The notes under the pieces are model-generated. The model saw only the letters and a program-made list of their open reading frames with translations. It was not told the origin of the DNA and searched no databases. Below, piece after piece: positions 42,732 to 51,691 of a DNA stretch of 64,000 nt. Source of the DNA: Achromobacter denitrificans NBRC 15125. GTDB taxonomy: Bacteria; Pseudomonadota; Gammaproteobacteria; Burkholderiales; Burkholderiaceae_B. Within the stretch, counting starts at the first letter, position 1. Every line of letters begins with the position of its first letter. The stretch lies in the NCBI RefSeq assembly GCF_001571365.1, contig NZ_BCTQ01000021.1:53963-117962 (forward strand), in the 5' to 3' direction. The translations under genes were made by a program, and so were the position numbers.

Positions 42732-45668
42732 ATGCCCGTCAACGCAAGCAACGGCAGTTTCAGCGCCGAGTCCCGTCTCTACCGCCTCGATGGCGAGGGC
42801 GCGATGTCGTCCTTGCAGGTCGAAGGATGGGTTGCGCGCGAAGGCCTGTCCACGCTGGGCGAAATACGCGTGGTGGCGTTGGCGCAGGATGCCGCGCTGG
42901 ACCTGAACGACATGGTGTCGAGGCCCGCCACGTTGTGGACCACGCGCGCCGACGGCAGCGAGGCAGGCCGCAGCGGCGTGGTGCGCGCGGCCGAGCTGCT
43001 GGGCGGCAACGCGGGCATGGCGCGCTATCGCGTGACGCTGGCGCCGTGGCTGTGGCTGGCCACGCAGCGGCGCGACAGCCGCATCTACGAGAACCGGACG
43101 GTGCTGGATATCGTGCGCCACGTGCTGGATGGGTACGAAGGCTACATCTACAAAATATCCGCCGACGTCGAGACCCATCTGGCGGACCTGCCCGCGCGGA
43201 CCTACACCACGCAGTATCGCGAAACCGACTACGCCTTCCTGTCGCGCCTGCTCGCGGAAGCCGGGCTGGGCTGGACCACGGTTGAAGACGACGGCGCGCC
43301 GGCGCGCCACGCCGTGTTGATCTTTGCCGATAGCCGCGGGCTGGACGAAGACGCCGAGTCCGCGGGCGCGGGCGTGCGTTTCCAGCGCGCCCACGCGAGC
43401 GAATCGCGCGATGGCGTGCAGGCGCTCGCGCGCCGGCAGCGTCGGGCCGTGGAGCGGGTGACGGTGCTGGCATGGCATGAAAGCGGCAAGCACGCCATCG
43501 CCGGCCAGGCGCTGGCCGGCCCCGCCAGCGGTTCCGAGGACGAGAGCGCGGGGCTGGAATGGTTTGAACCCCTGGGACACGGCGGGTTGCTGAACCAGGC
43601 GCATGCCCAGTTCCAGGCGACCCTGCTGATGCAGGCGGCGCAGGCCAGCGCCGAGACCTTCATCGGGCGCGGCAATGTGCGCACCTTCCGCTCGGGCACG
43701 CGCTTCACGTTGCAGGAGATGTCGCCGCTGGGGCCGTCGGGGGAGGCGGGGTTCGAACCCGTCTTTGCGCTGGACCGCGTGGAACACGTGGGGGTCAACA
43801 ATCTGCCCGGCCAGAATGACGCCAGCCTGGCCGACAGGCTGGGCGCGCTGGACGATTTTCTGTGCTTCGAAGACGAGGATCCGTCCGCCGCTGGGTTCGA
43901 GGCCGGCGCCACGGACGACTTCCACCTGGAATACGGACTCGGCCACGAGGGGACGCGCGACCGGGGCGACGCCGAGATCGGCGTGGGACGCCCCGAGGCG
44001 GCCGTGCTGGCGCGCGCGCACGACGTCGGCTACGCCAACCGGTTCCGCGCGGTGCGCTGCGACCGTCCCTGGCGCGCCTCGCCTCCGGCGGCGCGCGGCG
44101 CCAGGCTGGCGGGCGCAGCGTCCGCCGTCGGCGTCCATACCGCCATCGTCACCAATGCCGAGGGCGCCATCGAGGCCAGCGGCGAAGACGAGATCTACCG
44201 TAACGCGCGCGGCGATGTGCGGGTGCGCTTCCACTGGCAGTCCGACGGCGAAGGCCTGGCGAAAAGCCGATGGGCGCGCGTCGCGCAGCGCCAGGCGGGC
44301 GCGGGCATGGGGATGAGCTTCGTGCCGCGCATCGGCCAGGAAGTGCTGGTGCGATTCCTGGATGAAGACATCGATCAGCCCTTGATCGTCGGCGCGCTCT
44401 ACAACGGACGCGGCGAAGGCGGTATTCCGGCCACGCCCGGCGGCAGGGCGGGAGAGCCGATGAACACCGAGGTGTACGCGGCGGCCACCGATGGCAAGCC
44501 CAGCGCGCAGGCCAACCTGGCCAGCGGCAATGCGCCTGCTTGGCACGGCGCGGCGGGCGGCGACGATCAGCACCGCAACGCCGCCGCATTGAGCGGCTTC
44601 AAGAGCAAGGAGTTCGGCGGCGACGGCTATAACCAGATTGTGTTCGATGACAGCGACGGCCAACTGCGCATGCAGATCAAGTCCTCGCAGTCGGCCAGCG
44701 AATTGAACCTGGGCCACCTGATCCACCAGAGCGGCAACTATCGCGGCAATGTGCGCGGCGTGGGCGCGGAGCTGCGCACGGATGCGTTTGGCGCCGTGCG
44801 CGGCGGGAGCGGCGTGCTGCTCACCACGTACTCCTCCGGCGGCAGCGAGCCGGCGGGCGACGCCGCGGCGCCGCTGGCGCTGGCCGGGCAGGCGGACATC
44901 ATGGCGCAGTCGTTCGATGGCGTGATCGGCGCGCACCAGGGGGTGCGGCTGGCTTCGGCGCGCGGCACGGCCTCGGCGGGCGCGAGCCGGCTGGATGGCG
45001 AGCGCTCGCCGCTGGCCGCGATGACGCATGCGGTGTCGGGCACCGTGGCGGGCGATGCGGTGGGCGCCGCGGCCGGCGACGCGTCGGCCAAGCACACGGA
45101 GGTGGTCGACGGCAAGGTGCCGCACCTGACCGACCCGCTGGTGCTGATGGCGGGCCGCGCGGGGTTGACGCAGGCGGCGGGGCGCAACGTGCAGGTCGCG
45201 GCCGGCGAACTCGTGCACTGGTCGTCGGGGCAGGACCATAACCTGGCCGTCATCGGCTCGCTGCGCGTGCATACCGGCCAGGCGCTGGGCATCGTGGCCG
45301 GCGTGCAGAAGGGCGGCGCCGAATCCGGCCTGGATCTTATCGCCGGCGCCGGCGAAGTCGACGTCATGTCGCAGCACGACGTGCTGACGGTACAGGCCCA
45401 GCAGGACCTGCGCATGGTCAGCGCCAACGCCGGCATCGAATACGCCTCGCCCCAGCGCATCCGCATCGCGAACGCGGCGGGCGCCAGCATCGTGATCGAA
45501 GGCGGCAACATCACCGTGACGGCGCCCGGCCGCATCGACGTCAAGACCGGCAACAAGCAATTCGCCGGGCCGACGCAGATGCCGTATCCGTTCCCGCAAT
45601 TCACCGTCTGCAAGACCTGCATCCTGGACGCCCAGGAAAGCGTGCAGTCCATCACCGACAAGGCATGA
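42732..45668 (+). CDS. vgrG: T6SS spike protein VgrG (effector carrier)
   Basis: 978 residues from ATG 42732. gp27-like N-terminal half (about 10-390: ELLGGNAGMARYRVTLAPWL, QYRETDYAFLSRLLAEAGLG). A gp5 OB-fold lies near 490-560 (GDVRVRFHWQSDGEG, VPRIGQEVLVRFLDEDIDQP). A DUF2345-type beta-helix needle spans about 640-950. It ends FTVCKTCILDA plus a short tail, with no toxin domain. It forms the trimeric tip and carries cargo through the adjacent DUF4123 chaperone. The stop overlaps the chaperone's start (ATGA). Confidence 0.96.
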   Translation: MPVNASNGSFSAESRLYRLDGEGAMSSLQVEGWVAREGLSTLGEIRVVALAQDAALDLNDMVSRPATLWTTRADGSEAGRSGVVRAAELLGGNAGMARYRVTLAPWLWLATQRRDSRIYENRTVLDIVRHVLDGYEGYIYKISADVETHLADLPARTYTTQYRETDYAFLSRLLAEAGLGWTTVEDDGAPARHAVLIFADSRGLDEDAESAGAGVRFQRAHASESRDGVQALARRQRRAVERVTVLAWHESGKHAIAGQALAGPASGSEDESAGLEWFEPLGHGGLLNQAHAQFQATLLMQAAQASAETFIGRGNVRTFRSGTRFTLQEMSPLGPSGEAGFEPVFALDRVEHVGVNNLPGQNDASLADRLGALDDFLCFEDEDPSAAGFEAGATDDFHLEYGLGHEGTRDRGDAEIGVGRPEAAVLARAHDVGYANRFRAVRCDRPWRASPPAARGARLAGAASAVGVHTAIVTNAEGAIEASGEDEIYRNARGDVRVRFHWQSDGEGLAKSRWARVAQRQAGAGMGMSFVPRIGQEVLVRFLDEDIDQPLIVGALYNGRGEGGIPATPGGRAGEPMNTEVYAAATDGKPSAQANLASGNAPAWHGAAGGDDQHRNAAALSGFKSKEFGGDGYNQIVFDDSDGQLRMQIKSSQSASELNLGHLIHQSGNYRGNVRGVGAELRTDAFGAVRGGSGVLLTTYSSGGSEPAGDAAAPLALAGQADIMAQSFDGVIGAHQGVRLASARGTASAGASRLDGERSPLAAMTHAVSGTVAGDAVGAAAGDASAKHTEVVDGKVPHLTDPLVLMAGRAGLTQAAGRNVQVAAGELVHWSSGQDHNLAVIGSLRVHTGQALGIVAGVQKGGAESGLDLIAGAGEVDVMSQHDVLTVQAQQDLRMVSANAGIEYASPQRIRIANAAGASIVIEGGNITVTAPGRIDVKTGNKQFAGPTQMPYPFPQFTVCKTCILDAQESVQSITDKA

Positions 45669-46654
45669 CGGCGATGGCTTATTCCTGGCAGGACGCGCTG
45701 CTGTCCACGTTCGCCGAATTGCCCCATCACCGCGGCCCCCATGGCGAGGCCGCGCGCGCCTATGTGATCGTGGATTTCCGCGGCCATCCCGATCTGCTGG
45801 CGCGGCTGAGCGCCACCGAAGATCTGAGCTTCGGCTCGGTGTGGGCGCAGACCGGCCTGGACATCTACGGCGACGTGGCGCCCCTGCTGATCGAGGTCGA
45901 CGGCGCGTCGCAAGGCGTGCTGCGCGGGCCGCGCTACGAGGGCTTCAACACCGCGCTGGTGCGCGTGCTGGAGGCCTTGCACGAACGTTCCGGCGGGCGC
46001 TACGCGATGATGAGTTTCGCGTCGGCGGTGCCGCTGGAGAAGCTGATTGCACACTTCGGCCCCTTCTGCGACTACGCCTTGCCGGACGCCAGCGAGTTCT
46101 TCCTGCACTGGTACGACAGCCGCATCCTGGCGCGCGCCTTGCAGGTCTGGAGCGCGGAGCAGCGCGAGCGCTTCGCCGCGCCGGTGATCACATTGCGCTA
46201 TGCGCTGCGCGATGGCACGTTGGCGGAACTGAAGGGCGCGGGCAGGCTGTCCGCCCCGCGGCCGGCCGGTATCGAACAGTTCACGCCCGAACAGCACCAG
46301 ATGCTGTTCGATCTCGACTACCCGGACAAGCTGGCGGTGCAACTGCGCCGTTTGTATCCCGGCCTGTTGCCCGGCGACCCGGGCCAGGACGAACTGGTGC
46401 CGCGCGTAGAGGCGCAGTTGGAGCGTGCGCGCGGGCACGGCGTGGCAGGAGATAAGGACACCTTTGACTATGTCGCCTGGGGCGTGGCGATCTCGCCGCG
46501 CTTCGATGAGCATCCTGTGATCGCCGAAGGACTGCGCGCCTATCGGGAGGATGCTGAGGGTGGGCTGGCTAAAGCGCTGGAAGGCGTGCCGGATGCGGTG
46601 TGGGATGCGGTGCAGGCGCGGCATCGGGCGGGGAGGGATAGCGGCGATGCATAG
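45665..46654 (+). CDS. DUF4123 effector-loading chaperone
   Basis: 329 residues of the Tap-1/Tec family that loads effectors onto VgrG in the cytoplasm. The N-terminal DUF4123 region has AYVIVDFRGHPDLLARL, AQTGLDIYGDVAPLLIEVDG and SFASAVPLEKLIAHFGPFCDY, and a variable C-terminal half gives cargo specificity. It is translationally coupled to vgrG (four-base overlap) and its 3' end overlaps the first lipoprotein by eight bases. Its natural cargo should be the DUF2235 effector at 49361, or an ancestor of it. Confidence 0.92.
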   Translation: MTAMAYSWQDALLSTFAELPHHRGPHGEAARAYVIVDFRGHPDLLARLSATEDLSFGSVWAQTGLDIYGDVAPLLIEVDGASQGVLRGPRYEGFNTALVRVLEALHERSGGRYAMMSFASAVPLEKLIAHFGPFCDYALPDASEFFLHWYDSRILARALQVWSAEQRERFAAPVITLRYALRDGTLAELKGAGRLSAPRPAGIEQFTPEQHQMLFDLDYPDKLAVQLRRLYPGLLPGDPGQDELVPRVEAQLERARGHGVAGDKDTFDYVAWGVAISPRFDEHPVIAEGLRAYREDAEGGLAKALEGVPDAVWDAVQARHRAGRDSGDA

Positions 46655-47435
46655 AAGGTTTGTGGCTGTGGCGATGTCGTTGGGTCTGTTGGCGGGCTGC
46701 AATGCAGAGCCGACATACTCTGGCGTCAGTTTTGTCACTTACAACTACACGCCTTGGAATCTGGAGCCCGTTCGCATTCGTGACGCATCGGGTCGTGTGG
46801 CGAGTTCCAGCACGCTTCCGCCTGGTGGTGGCGAGGGAAGCGTGTCTTGCTGCTACACGTTCACCGGCACGGAGTTCACCGTGAAATGGAGCGGAGGTGA
46901 CCCGGATTTGCTTCGCAAGCATCTGTTCGACGACAAGTTCGATGAGGTGATGTTCAAGAAGGAAGCATCGGTGCATTTTCCCGTTGCGATGGCGCCCGAC
47001 GGTGATGGACCGCTTTATCTGGAACTGCATATCTATCCTGACGAACATATGGAGCTCGCGTTAAGCCGCGATCTGAAAGGGCAAGTCAGAATTCCAATCG
47101 TCGAAACCACGCGATGGTTGTACGGAAAATACGGCGCCGAGCTGATCGAATACGAAAACGCGACCGAGCTGAAGCATGTACTCGCAAAAGTCACCAGGCA
47201 GGCTTGGATGCGTTATCGCATTGAAGACGGCGAGGACCTGCGCGCGTACATGTATCTCTATTTCATCGTGGCCTCGGATTTCGACAAGGACGCACAGATT
47301 GCAGCCCTCTTGAACGACCCGGCCCGAACGCCTGGCGCGTTTGGCACCGCGGTGGCGGTGCTGTCGAAAGAGAAGCTTGCGCAGTTGAAGGCTTCTGGCG
47401 CGCCACCTGGAGATAAGAACGTCCGGGGTGGATGA
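46647..47435 (+). CDS. DUF2931-type lipoprotein, candidate immunity protein, copy 1
   Basis: 262 residues from ATG 46647. Lipobox LLAGC at about residues 14-18, then NAEPTYSGVSFVTYNYTPWN. The mature domain has paired Cys (GSVSCCYTF), FTVKWSGGDPD, ELHIYPDEHMELAL, TTRWLYGKY and YMYLYFIVASDFD. It would sit in the membrane facing the periplasm. Lipoproteins of this kind beside Tle1-like effectors act as immunity proteins in systems I know of. Copy 1 is closest to copy 3. It ends GDKNVRGG. GC content drops compared with the upstream vgrG. Confidence 0.85.
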   Translation: MHRRFVAVAMSLGLLAGCNAEPTYSGVSFVTYNYTPWNLEPVRIRDASGRVASSSTLPPGGGEGSVSCCYTFTGTEFTVKWSGGDPDLLRKHLFDDKFDEVMFKKEASVHFPVAMAPDGDGPLYLELHIYPDEHMELALSRDLKGQVRIPIVETTRWLYGKYGAELIEYENATELKHVLAKVTRQAWMRYRIEDGEDLRAYMYLYFIVASDFDKDAQIAALLNDPARTPGAFGTAVAVLSKEKLAQLKASGAPPGDKNVRGG

Positions 47436-47576
47436 GGTACTTTAAGAACGCCGCGGTATTGGGGGGCGTCCACGCCGATCGGGTCGCCGATAAAGCGGAC
47501 GGGTACGAGCATGAGCGATGCGTAAGGATGCGCAGAGGCGTCGCTGGCATGACGCGGGACAATTTGGGAGTAAGGA
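47436..47576 (+). other. Spacer after lipoprotein copy 1, probable decayed gene remnant
   Basis: 141 bp with no convincing gene. At the position equivalent to the effector start overlapping copies 2 and 3 (A-A-G-A-A-T-G-T-C), copy 1 reads A-A-G-A-A-C-G-T-C, so an ancestral overlapping ATG seems to have been lost. The spacer may be the tail of a deleted effector gene. Confidence 0.4.
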
Positions 47577-48356
47577 GTGCGCAAGGGATCGATCAGTGTG
47601 TTGTTGTGGCTGGGCCTGTTGGCAGGCTGCAATGGCGAACCCACTTACCAGGGAGTTAGCTTCATCACGTACAACTACACGCCTTGGGAACTCTCCTCGG
47701 TACGTCTCATCGATGCATCGGGAGCAGCCGCAGGCACCTCTGCAATCCCGCCTGGAGGGGGTGAGGGCAGCGTGACGTGCTGCTACACGCTCAAAGGCAC
47801 CGAGTTCACCGTCAAATGGCGCGGGGGAGACGTGGACGAAATGCGCACGCATCTGTTCGACGGCAAGCTTGACGACGTGATTTTCAACAAAGAAGAAAAG
47901 CTGCATTTTCCCGCCACGAAAATTCCCGATGGCGAAGGGCCAGTGATCCTGGAGCTGCATATCTACCCGGACGAAAACATGGAACTGGCGTTGAGCCGAA
48001 GCTTGTTCGGGCAGGTGAGGATTCCGATCGTCGATACGACGCGCTGGTTGTACGAAAAACACCGCGAGGCGTTGGGTGACTACAGGAACATCCACGAAGT
48101 CGGCAATGTGTTGGGGAAGGTCGCCAAGCGGGCATGGACACGCTATGGCATCGAGAACGCCGAGGACATGCGTGGCTATATGTATTTGTATTTCGTCGTC
48201 GCCTCGGATTTTGACAGGGACCCGGAACTTGGCGAGTTGCTGAAGGATACAAGCAGAAAGCCTGGCGATTTTGGCCGAGCAGTTTCCAAACTATCCAAGG
48301 ATAGGATCGAGCAAATCAAAGCGGCGGGGACGGCGCCTGGAGACAAGAATGTCTGA
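47577..48356 (+). CDS. DUF2931-type lipoprotein, candidate immunity protein, copy 2
   Basis: 259 residues, GTG start (MRKGSISVLLWLGLLAGC) with TAAGGA close upstream. Lipobox LLAGC, then NGEPTYQGVSFITYNYTPWE. Same architecture as copies 1 and 3 (GSVTCCYTL, KWRGGD, ELHIYPDENMELAL, TTRWLYEKH) but the most divergent of the three. It ends GDKNV, and its last codons overlap the start of a 41-residue effector-head stub. It may protect against an effector variant that has since been lost. Confidence 0.85.
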   Translation: MRKGSISVLLWLGLLAGCNGEPTYQGVSFITYNYTPWELSSVRLIDASGAAAGTSAIPPGGGEGSVTCCYTLKGTEFTVKWRGGDVDEMRTHLFDGKLDDVIFNKEEKLHFPATKIPDGEGPVILELHIYPDENMELALSRSLFGQVRIPIVDTTRWLYEKHREALGDYRNIHEVGNVLGKVAKRAWTRYGIENAEDMRGYMYLYFVVASDFDRDPELGELLKDTSRKPGDFGRAVSKLSKDRIEQIKAAGTAPGDKNV

Positions 48357-48474
48357 CCAGCAACTGCCAGAGCAGGACCGCACGCCAGCGTCGGTGTTGA
48401 AGGCCATGGCCGAGAATGCGGCTGCCTATCCGAAGGATTCCTGCACCGAGTGCGGGCTGACGCTGTGGAGATAA
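48349..48474 (+). pseudogene. Truncated 5' end of a DUF2235 effector (41 codons)
   Basis: The frame gives MSDQQLPEQDRTPASVLKAM, then A-E-N-A-A-A-Y-P-K-D-S-C-T-E-C-G before ending in L-T-L-W-R and a stop. It matches residues 1-39 of the intact effector at 49361 almost exactly (for example EQDRTPASVLKAMAEN). It overlaps lipoprotein copy 2 by eight bases, much as the intact effector overlaps copy 3 by 11. It is the stub of a former effector gene that was displaced. Confidence 0.85.
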
Positions 48475-48476
48475 AG

Positions 48477-48596
48477 ATGTCTGACACTCAGTTGCCGCGC
48501 ATAGCGGCGCAGCATATGAACCCTCCAGAGGGAGACAAGACGAAGCGGCGAAGTTTCATCCAAGCGTCGAACCAAACGGGAGCTACGAATGCGTAG
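48477..48596 (+). pseudogene. Second effector-head-like fragment (39 codons)
   Basis: Starts MSDTQLPRIAAQ two bases after the previous stub's stop. The first seven residues mimic the effector's N-terminus (MS-x-Q-L-P). The remainder (RRSFIQASNQTGATNA) does not match the surviving effector, so it may be a fused tail of a deleted gene. It overlaps the start of lipoprotein copy 3 by eight bases. It could also be a small expressed leader, but decay is more likely. Confidence 0.5.
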
Positions 48597-49371
48597 AGGG
48601 TTAATTGGGGTGCTGATTTGGCTGGGCCTATTGGCGGGTTGCAATGGGGAGCCCACTTACTCGGGCGTCAGTTTCGTCACCTACAACTACACGCCTTGGA
48701 ATCTGGAGCCCGTAAGGCTCAGCGATGCGTCGGGTGGTGTGGCAGGTTCCAGCACTCTTATTCCAGGCGGCGGAGAAGGCAGAGTCTCTTGTTGCTACAC
48801 GTTTGCCGGCACAGAGTTCACCGTGAAATGGAGTGGAGGCGACCCGGATTTGCTCCGCAAGCATCTGTTCGACGGCCGATACGATGAGGTGATTTTCAGA
48901 AAAGAAACATCCGTGCATTTTCCCGCTGCGAAAGTGCCTGATGGGGATGGCACGCTCATTCTGGAATTGCATATCTATCCGGATGAGCATATGGAGCTTG
49001 CTTTGAGTCGCAAGTTGGTCGGGCAGGCAAGAATTCCGATCATCGATACCACTCGTTGGTTATATGGGAAATATCGTGATGAGCTGGTGGGATACGAGGA
49101 TGCTGACCAGTTGGGAGACGTGCTTGCAAAGGTCACGAAGCGGGCGTGGACGGGCTATCGCATCGAAAATTTCGAGGATATGAGGGGATACATGTATCTC
49201 TACTTTATCGTGGCTTCAGACTTCGACAAGGATCCAGAACTAGCCGCAGTACTGCAAGATCCCAACCGAAAGCCTGGCGATTTTGGCCGGGCTGTGGCAG
49301 CCCTTTCGAAAGAGAGAATTTCGCAGATTAAGGCGTTTGGCCGGCCTGCTGGAGAAAAGAATGTCCACTGA
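48589..49371 (+). CDS. DUF2931-type lipoprotein, candidate immunity protein, copy 3
   Basis: 260 residues from ATG 48589. N-terminus MRRGLIGVLIWLGLLAGC with lipobox, then NGEPTYSGVSFVTYNYTPWN. Very similar to copy 1 over the whole length, including GRVSCCYTF, KWSGGDPDLLRKHLFD, ELHIYPDEHMELAL and YMYLYFIVASDFDKD. The last 11 bases overlap the start of the effector gene, so this copy is translationally coupled to the effector and is its likely cognate immunity protein. GC about 55% in a 60-base sample near the start. Confidence 0.88.
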   Translation: MRRGLIGVLIWLGLLAGCNGEPTYSGVSFVTYNYTPWNLEPVRLSDASGGVAGSSTLIPGGGEGRVSCCYTFAGTEFTVKWSGGDPDLLRKHLFDGRYDEVIFRKETSVHFPAAKVPDGDGTLILELHIYPDEHMELALSRKLVGQARIPIIDTTRWLYGKYRDELVGYEDADQLGDVLAKVTKRAWTGYRIENFEDMRGYMYLYFIVASDFDKDPELAAVLQDPNRKPGDFGRAVAALSKERISQIKAFGRPAGEKNVH

Positions 49372-51667
49372 TCAGCTTCCAGAGCAGGACAGAACGCCCG
49401 CATCGGTATTGAAGGCGATGGCGGAGAATGAGGCCGCCTATCCGAAAGACTCGTGCACCGAATGTGGTATCACGCTGCGTATGGGATTTTTCTTCGACGG
49501 GTTCGGCCGAAATAAGGACTTGGATGAGGCAAATCCGACGCTCCTTTCGAACGTGAGCAGATTGTGGATGTCGCACTTCGGCCACGACGATAGGAATATG
49601 CCGAGCAAGCAACGCTGGTTCGCACTCTATTATTCTGGCCTCGGCGTTGAACTAAATAAGAGCGCAAAATCGAACCTCATCGTCGACGCGCTTACGCTTG
49701 CCGGAGGAAAAGTGGTCGACAAGGCGGTCTCCAGTGCCCAGGATGCCGCGAAGAACATCACGCGTCTTGATGAAGTGCCAAATGTGGATGGCGCGGGGCG
49801 GGCAAAAAAGGCGGTCCAGCAGTCTATCAAGGATGGGTCCTACCAGCCCATGGTGAAGGCGTACAAGGATGTCATAAAAGACGTAAAGACCCTTCCTGAG
49901 AAAACGGTGAGAATCTGGAATGCCTTGGATCCGGAGCGGATACGCGATCGCACGCAGGCCACAGTTCGCGGGTTTTGGGCGGATTTCAAGAGGAATCCGT
50001 TGAAGGTCGCATGGACTGCAACGAAGAACGCCGCTAAAGCGACACTCATGGAAGGCGTTCCGGTTGTTCGTGACAATGCAGCAGTCGCCATGTATATGGG
50101 AACGGGCGTGGATAAGCGGTTGGAAGCGGCCAAGCTGCAGTTCGAACAAGCGTATGAACGATCGAATGCAGGCACGGAGAAAGTCGTGCGCATAGAGATC
50201 ACCGTTTTTGGAGCGGATCGGGGTGGCGTTATCGCAAAGCAATTCATCAACGATATTGTCAAGAAGTACAAGCGTCGTCACGATCAGGATCTGGCAATCA
50301 TCGGCAAGGATGGTGCGCCCGATGCAAAGATACGAATCCGCTTCCTCGGCTTGTTCGACGCGGTCGCATCAATCATGGATGAGAATACCTTTCTGGGGTT
50401 CTTTCCATTTGCCGATCTGCTCAAACAAACGCACAAGGATCGCACTCTAACGGTACCTGCCGCGGTGGAGAAAGCGGTGCACTTCGCGGCGGCGCACGAG
50501 CTACGCCGGAACCAGCGCTTGGATTCGCTAGAAAAGACACGTGGCTTGCAGTACCTGTATCCAGGATCGAGCGGCGACGTTACGGGCGTGGCACCGCAGG
50601 GATCGCTGGGAACTCGTGCGTCGTTATCTCGAGTCCCACTTCGGGAAATGATGAACTTGGCGCTATCTCACGGTGCCGCGCTCTATAGTATGGAGAATTT
50701 ACGGAAGAGGGACCCCGCTCTTTATAGAAGAATGAGTCTCGTCGACCCTATCGAAGACGATGGCCAGAAATACCACGTCCAGGAGCTGGTCGCCGCCTAC
50801 CGCGAACTCGTCAAATACGAACCCGGATGTGATTTCGTGCCGCACATGGAAGTCTTCCTGCGCTGGCTGGCGGTGCGCTATCAGGACCCCGTGTTTCGCG
50901 CAGGGATGTCGGACCCCGCCGAGCAATGGATCAAGGATCGGGATTTCTTCACCCCTGAGCAGGAACTCATGGAAGAGCAGAGGCGCTTGAACACTCTGCC
51001 GCGGGAGGAGCTGGCCAAACCCGAGACCACGGCGCGCGCGCGCGAACTGGAAGCCCTGGCCAACGAGCGCCGGGAGCGCGCCAATGCCAGCCGGGGCGAA
51101 GCGCCGCCGCAGCGGTTCAAACCGTTGTGGGAGCGCCTGGAGGCGGAATACAAGAGCCTTGAGAAGGCCGAGCAGCGGGACGCCGATACCGAACAGCGCC
51201 GCCAGGATATGGAGCGCAACAACCCGGAGCAGCTTCGCACGATGGAAAGGTGGGAGCGGGAAGCGATCGTCATGGAGAACATGCGCCATGGGAGAAAGCC
51301 GGGCGACCCCGACTACGTGCAGAAAGCCCCCGATCTGCTTGCCGACATGAAGGCGGAACGCGCCGTGCAGAAGCGCCTGTTGAACGTCTGGCGCGAAGCG
51401 CGGGATGGCAAGACGCAATTGCCGACCAAGGTCATGACCTTGTTCGACTGGCTGGTGCATGATGCCATGCTGAGCAGCTGGCCCGACCATCTGTTGGCCA
51501 GCACCACGATGTATTTCCGCGTGCGCGACAAGGACGTGTTCGCCAAGACCGACGCCAAGGCCGAGATGGATCAGCGCGCCAAGGACATGCGAAACGCTGA
51601 GAAAGTGGAGGCCATGGCCGCGCGCAACGAGCAGAACATCCGGCAGATGACGCCCGCGCGGCTCTGA
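49361..51667 (+). CDS. T6SS effector of the DUF2235 (Tle1-like) family with altered catalytic residues
   Basis: 768 residues. The family's alpha/beta-hydrolase pattern is visible: MGFFFDGFGRNKD near 43, VFGADRGG at 282-289, FLGLFDAVAS with D333, YPGSSGDVTG at 401-410, and a late LFDWLVHDAML region. In lipase-active Tle1 proteins the nucleophile motif is G-x-S-x-G and the later motif P-G-x-H-S-D. Here Ser is Asp286 and His is Ser404 by alignment, while D333 and D406 remain. It may be inactive as a phospholipase or use other chemistry. Residues 540-690 are highly charged and helical. GC rises sharply near base 50,760. Confidence 0.85.
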   Translation: MSTDQLPEQDRTPASVLKAMAENEAAYPKDSCTECGITLRMGFFFDGFGRNKDLDEANPTLLSNVSRLWMSHFGHDDRNMPSKQRWFALYYSGLGVELNKSAKSNLIVDALTLAGGKVVDKAVSSAQDAAKNITRLDEVPNVDGAGRAKKAVQQSIKDGSYQPMVKAYKDVIKDVKTLPEKTVRIWNALDPERIRDRTQATVRGFWADFKRNPLKVAWTATKNAAKATLMEGVPVVRDNAAVAMYMGTGVDKRLEAAKLQFEQAYERSNAGTEKVVRIEITVFGADRGGVIAKQFINDIVKKYKRRHDQDLAIIGKDGAPDAKIRIRFLGLFDAVASIMDENTFLGFFPFADLLKQTHKDRTLTVPAAVEKAVHFAAAHELRRNQRLDSLEKTRGLQYLYPGSSGDVTGVAPQGSLGTRASLSRVPLREMMNLALSHGAALYSMENLRKRDPALYRRMSLVDPIEDDGQKYHVQELVAAYRELVKYEPGCDFVPHMEVFLRWLAVRYQDPVFRAGMSDPAEQWIKDRDFFTPEQELMEEQRRLNTLPREELAKPETTARARELEALANERRERANASRGEAPPQRFKPLWERLEAEYKSLEKAEQRDADTEQRRQDMERNNPEQLRTMERWEREAIVMENMRHGRKPGDPDYVQKAPDLLADMKAERAVQKRLLNVWREARDGKTQLPTKVMTLFDWLVHDAMLSSWPDHLLASTTMYFRVRDKDVFAKTDAKAEMDQRAKDMRNAEKVEAMAARNEQNIRQMTPARL

Positions 51668-51691
51668 CCGGCGGCGTGGTTGTGATAGAGA

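Noticed and set aside
42387..45599. 1,070-codon minus-strand frame opposite vgrG
   Set aside because: It is a shadow of the VgrG coding sequence, without recognisable motifs.
47432..47659. A 75-codon frame between lipoprotein copies 1 and 2 as a separate gene
   Set aside because: It overlaps the signal peptide of copy 2 in another frame, has no matching family and no clear ribosome-binding site. Treated as spacer or decayed sequence.
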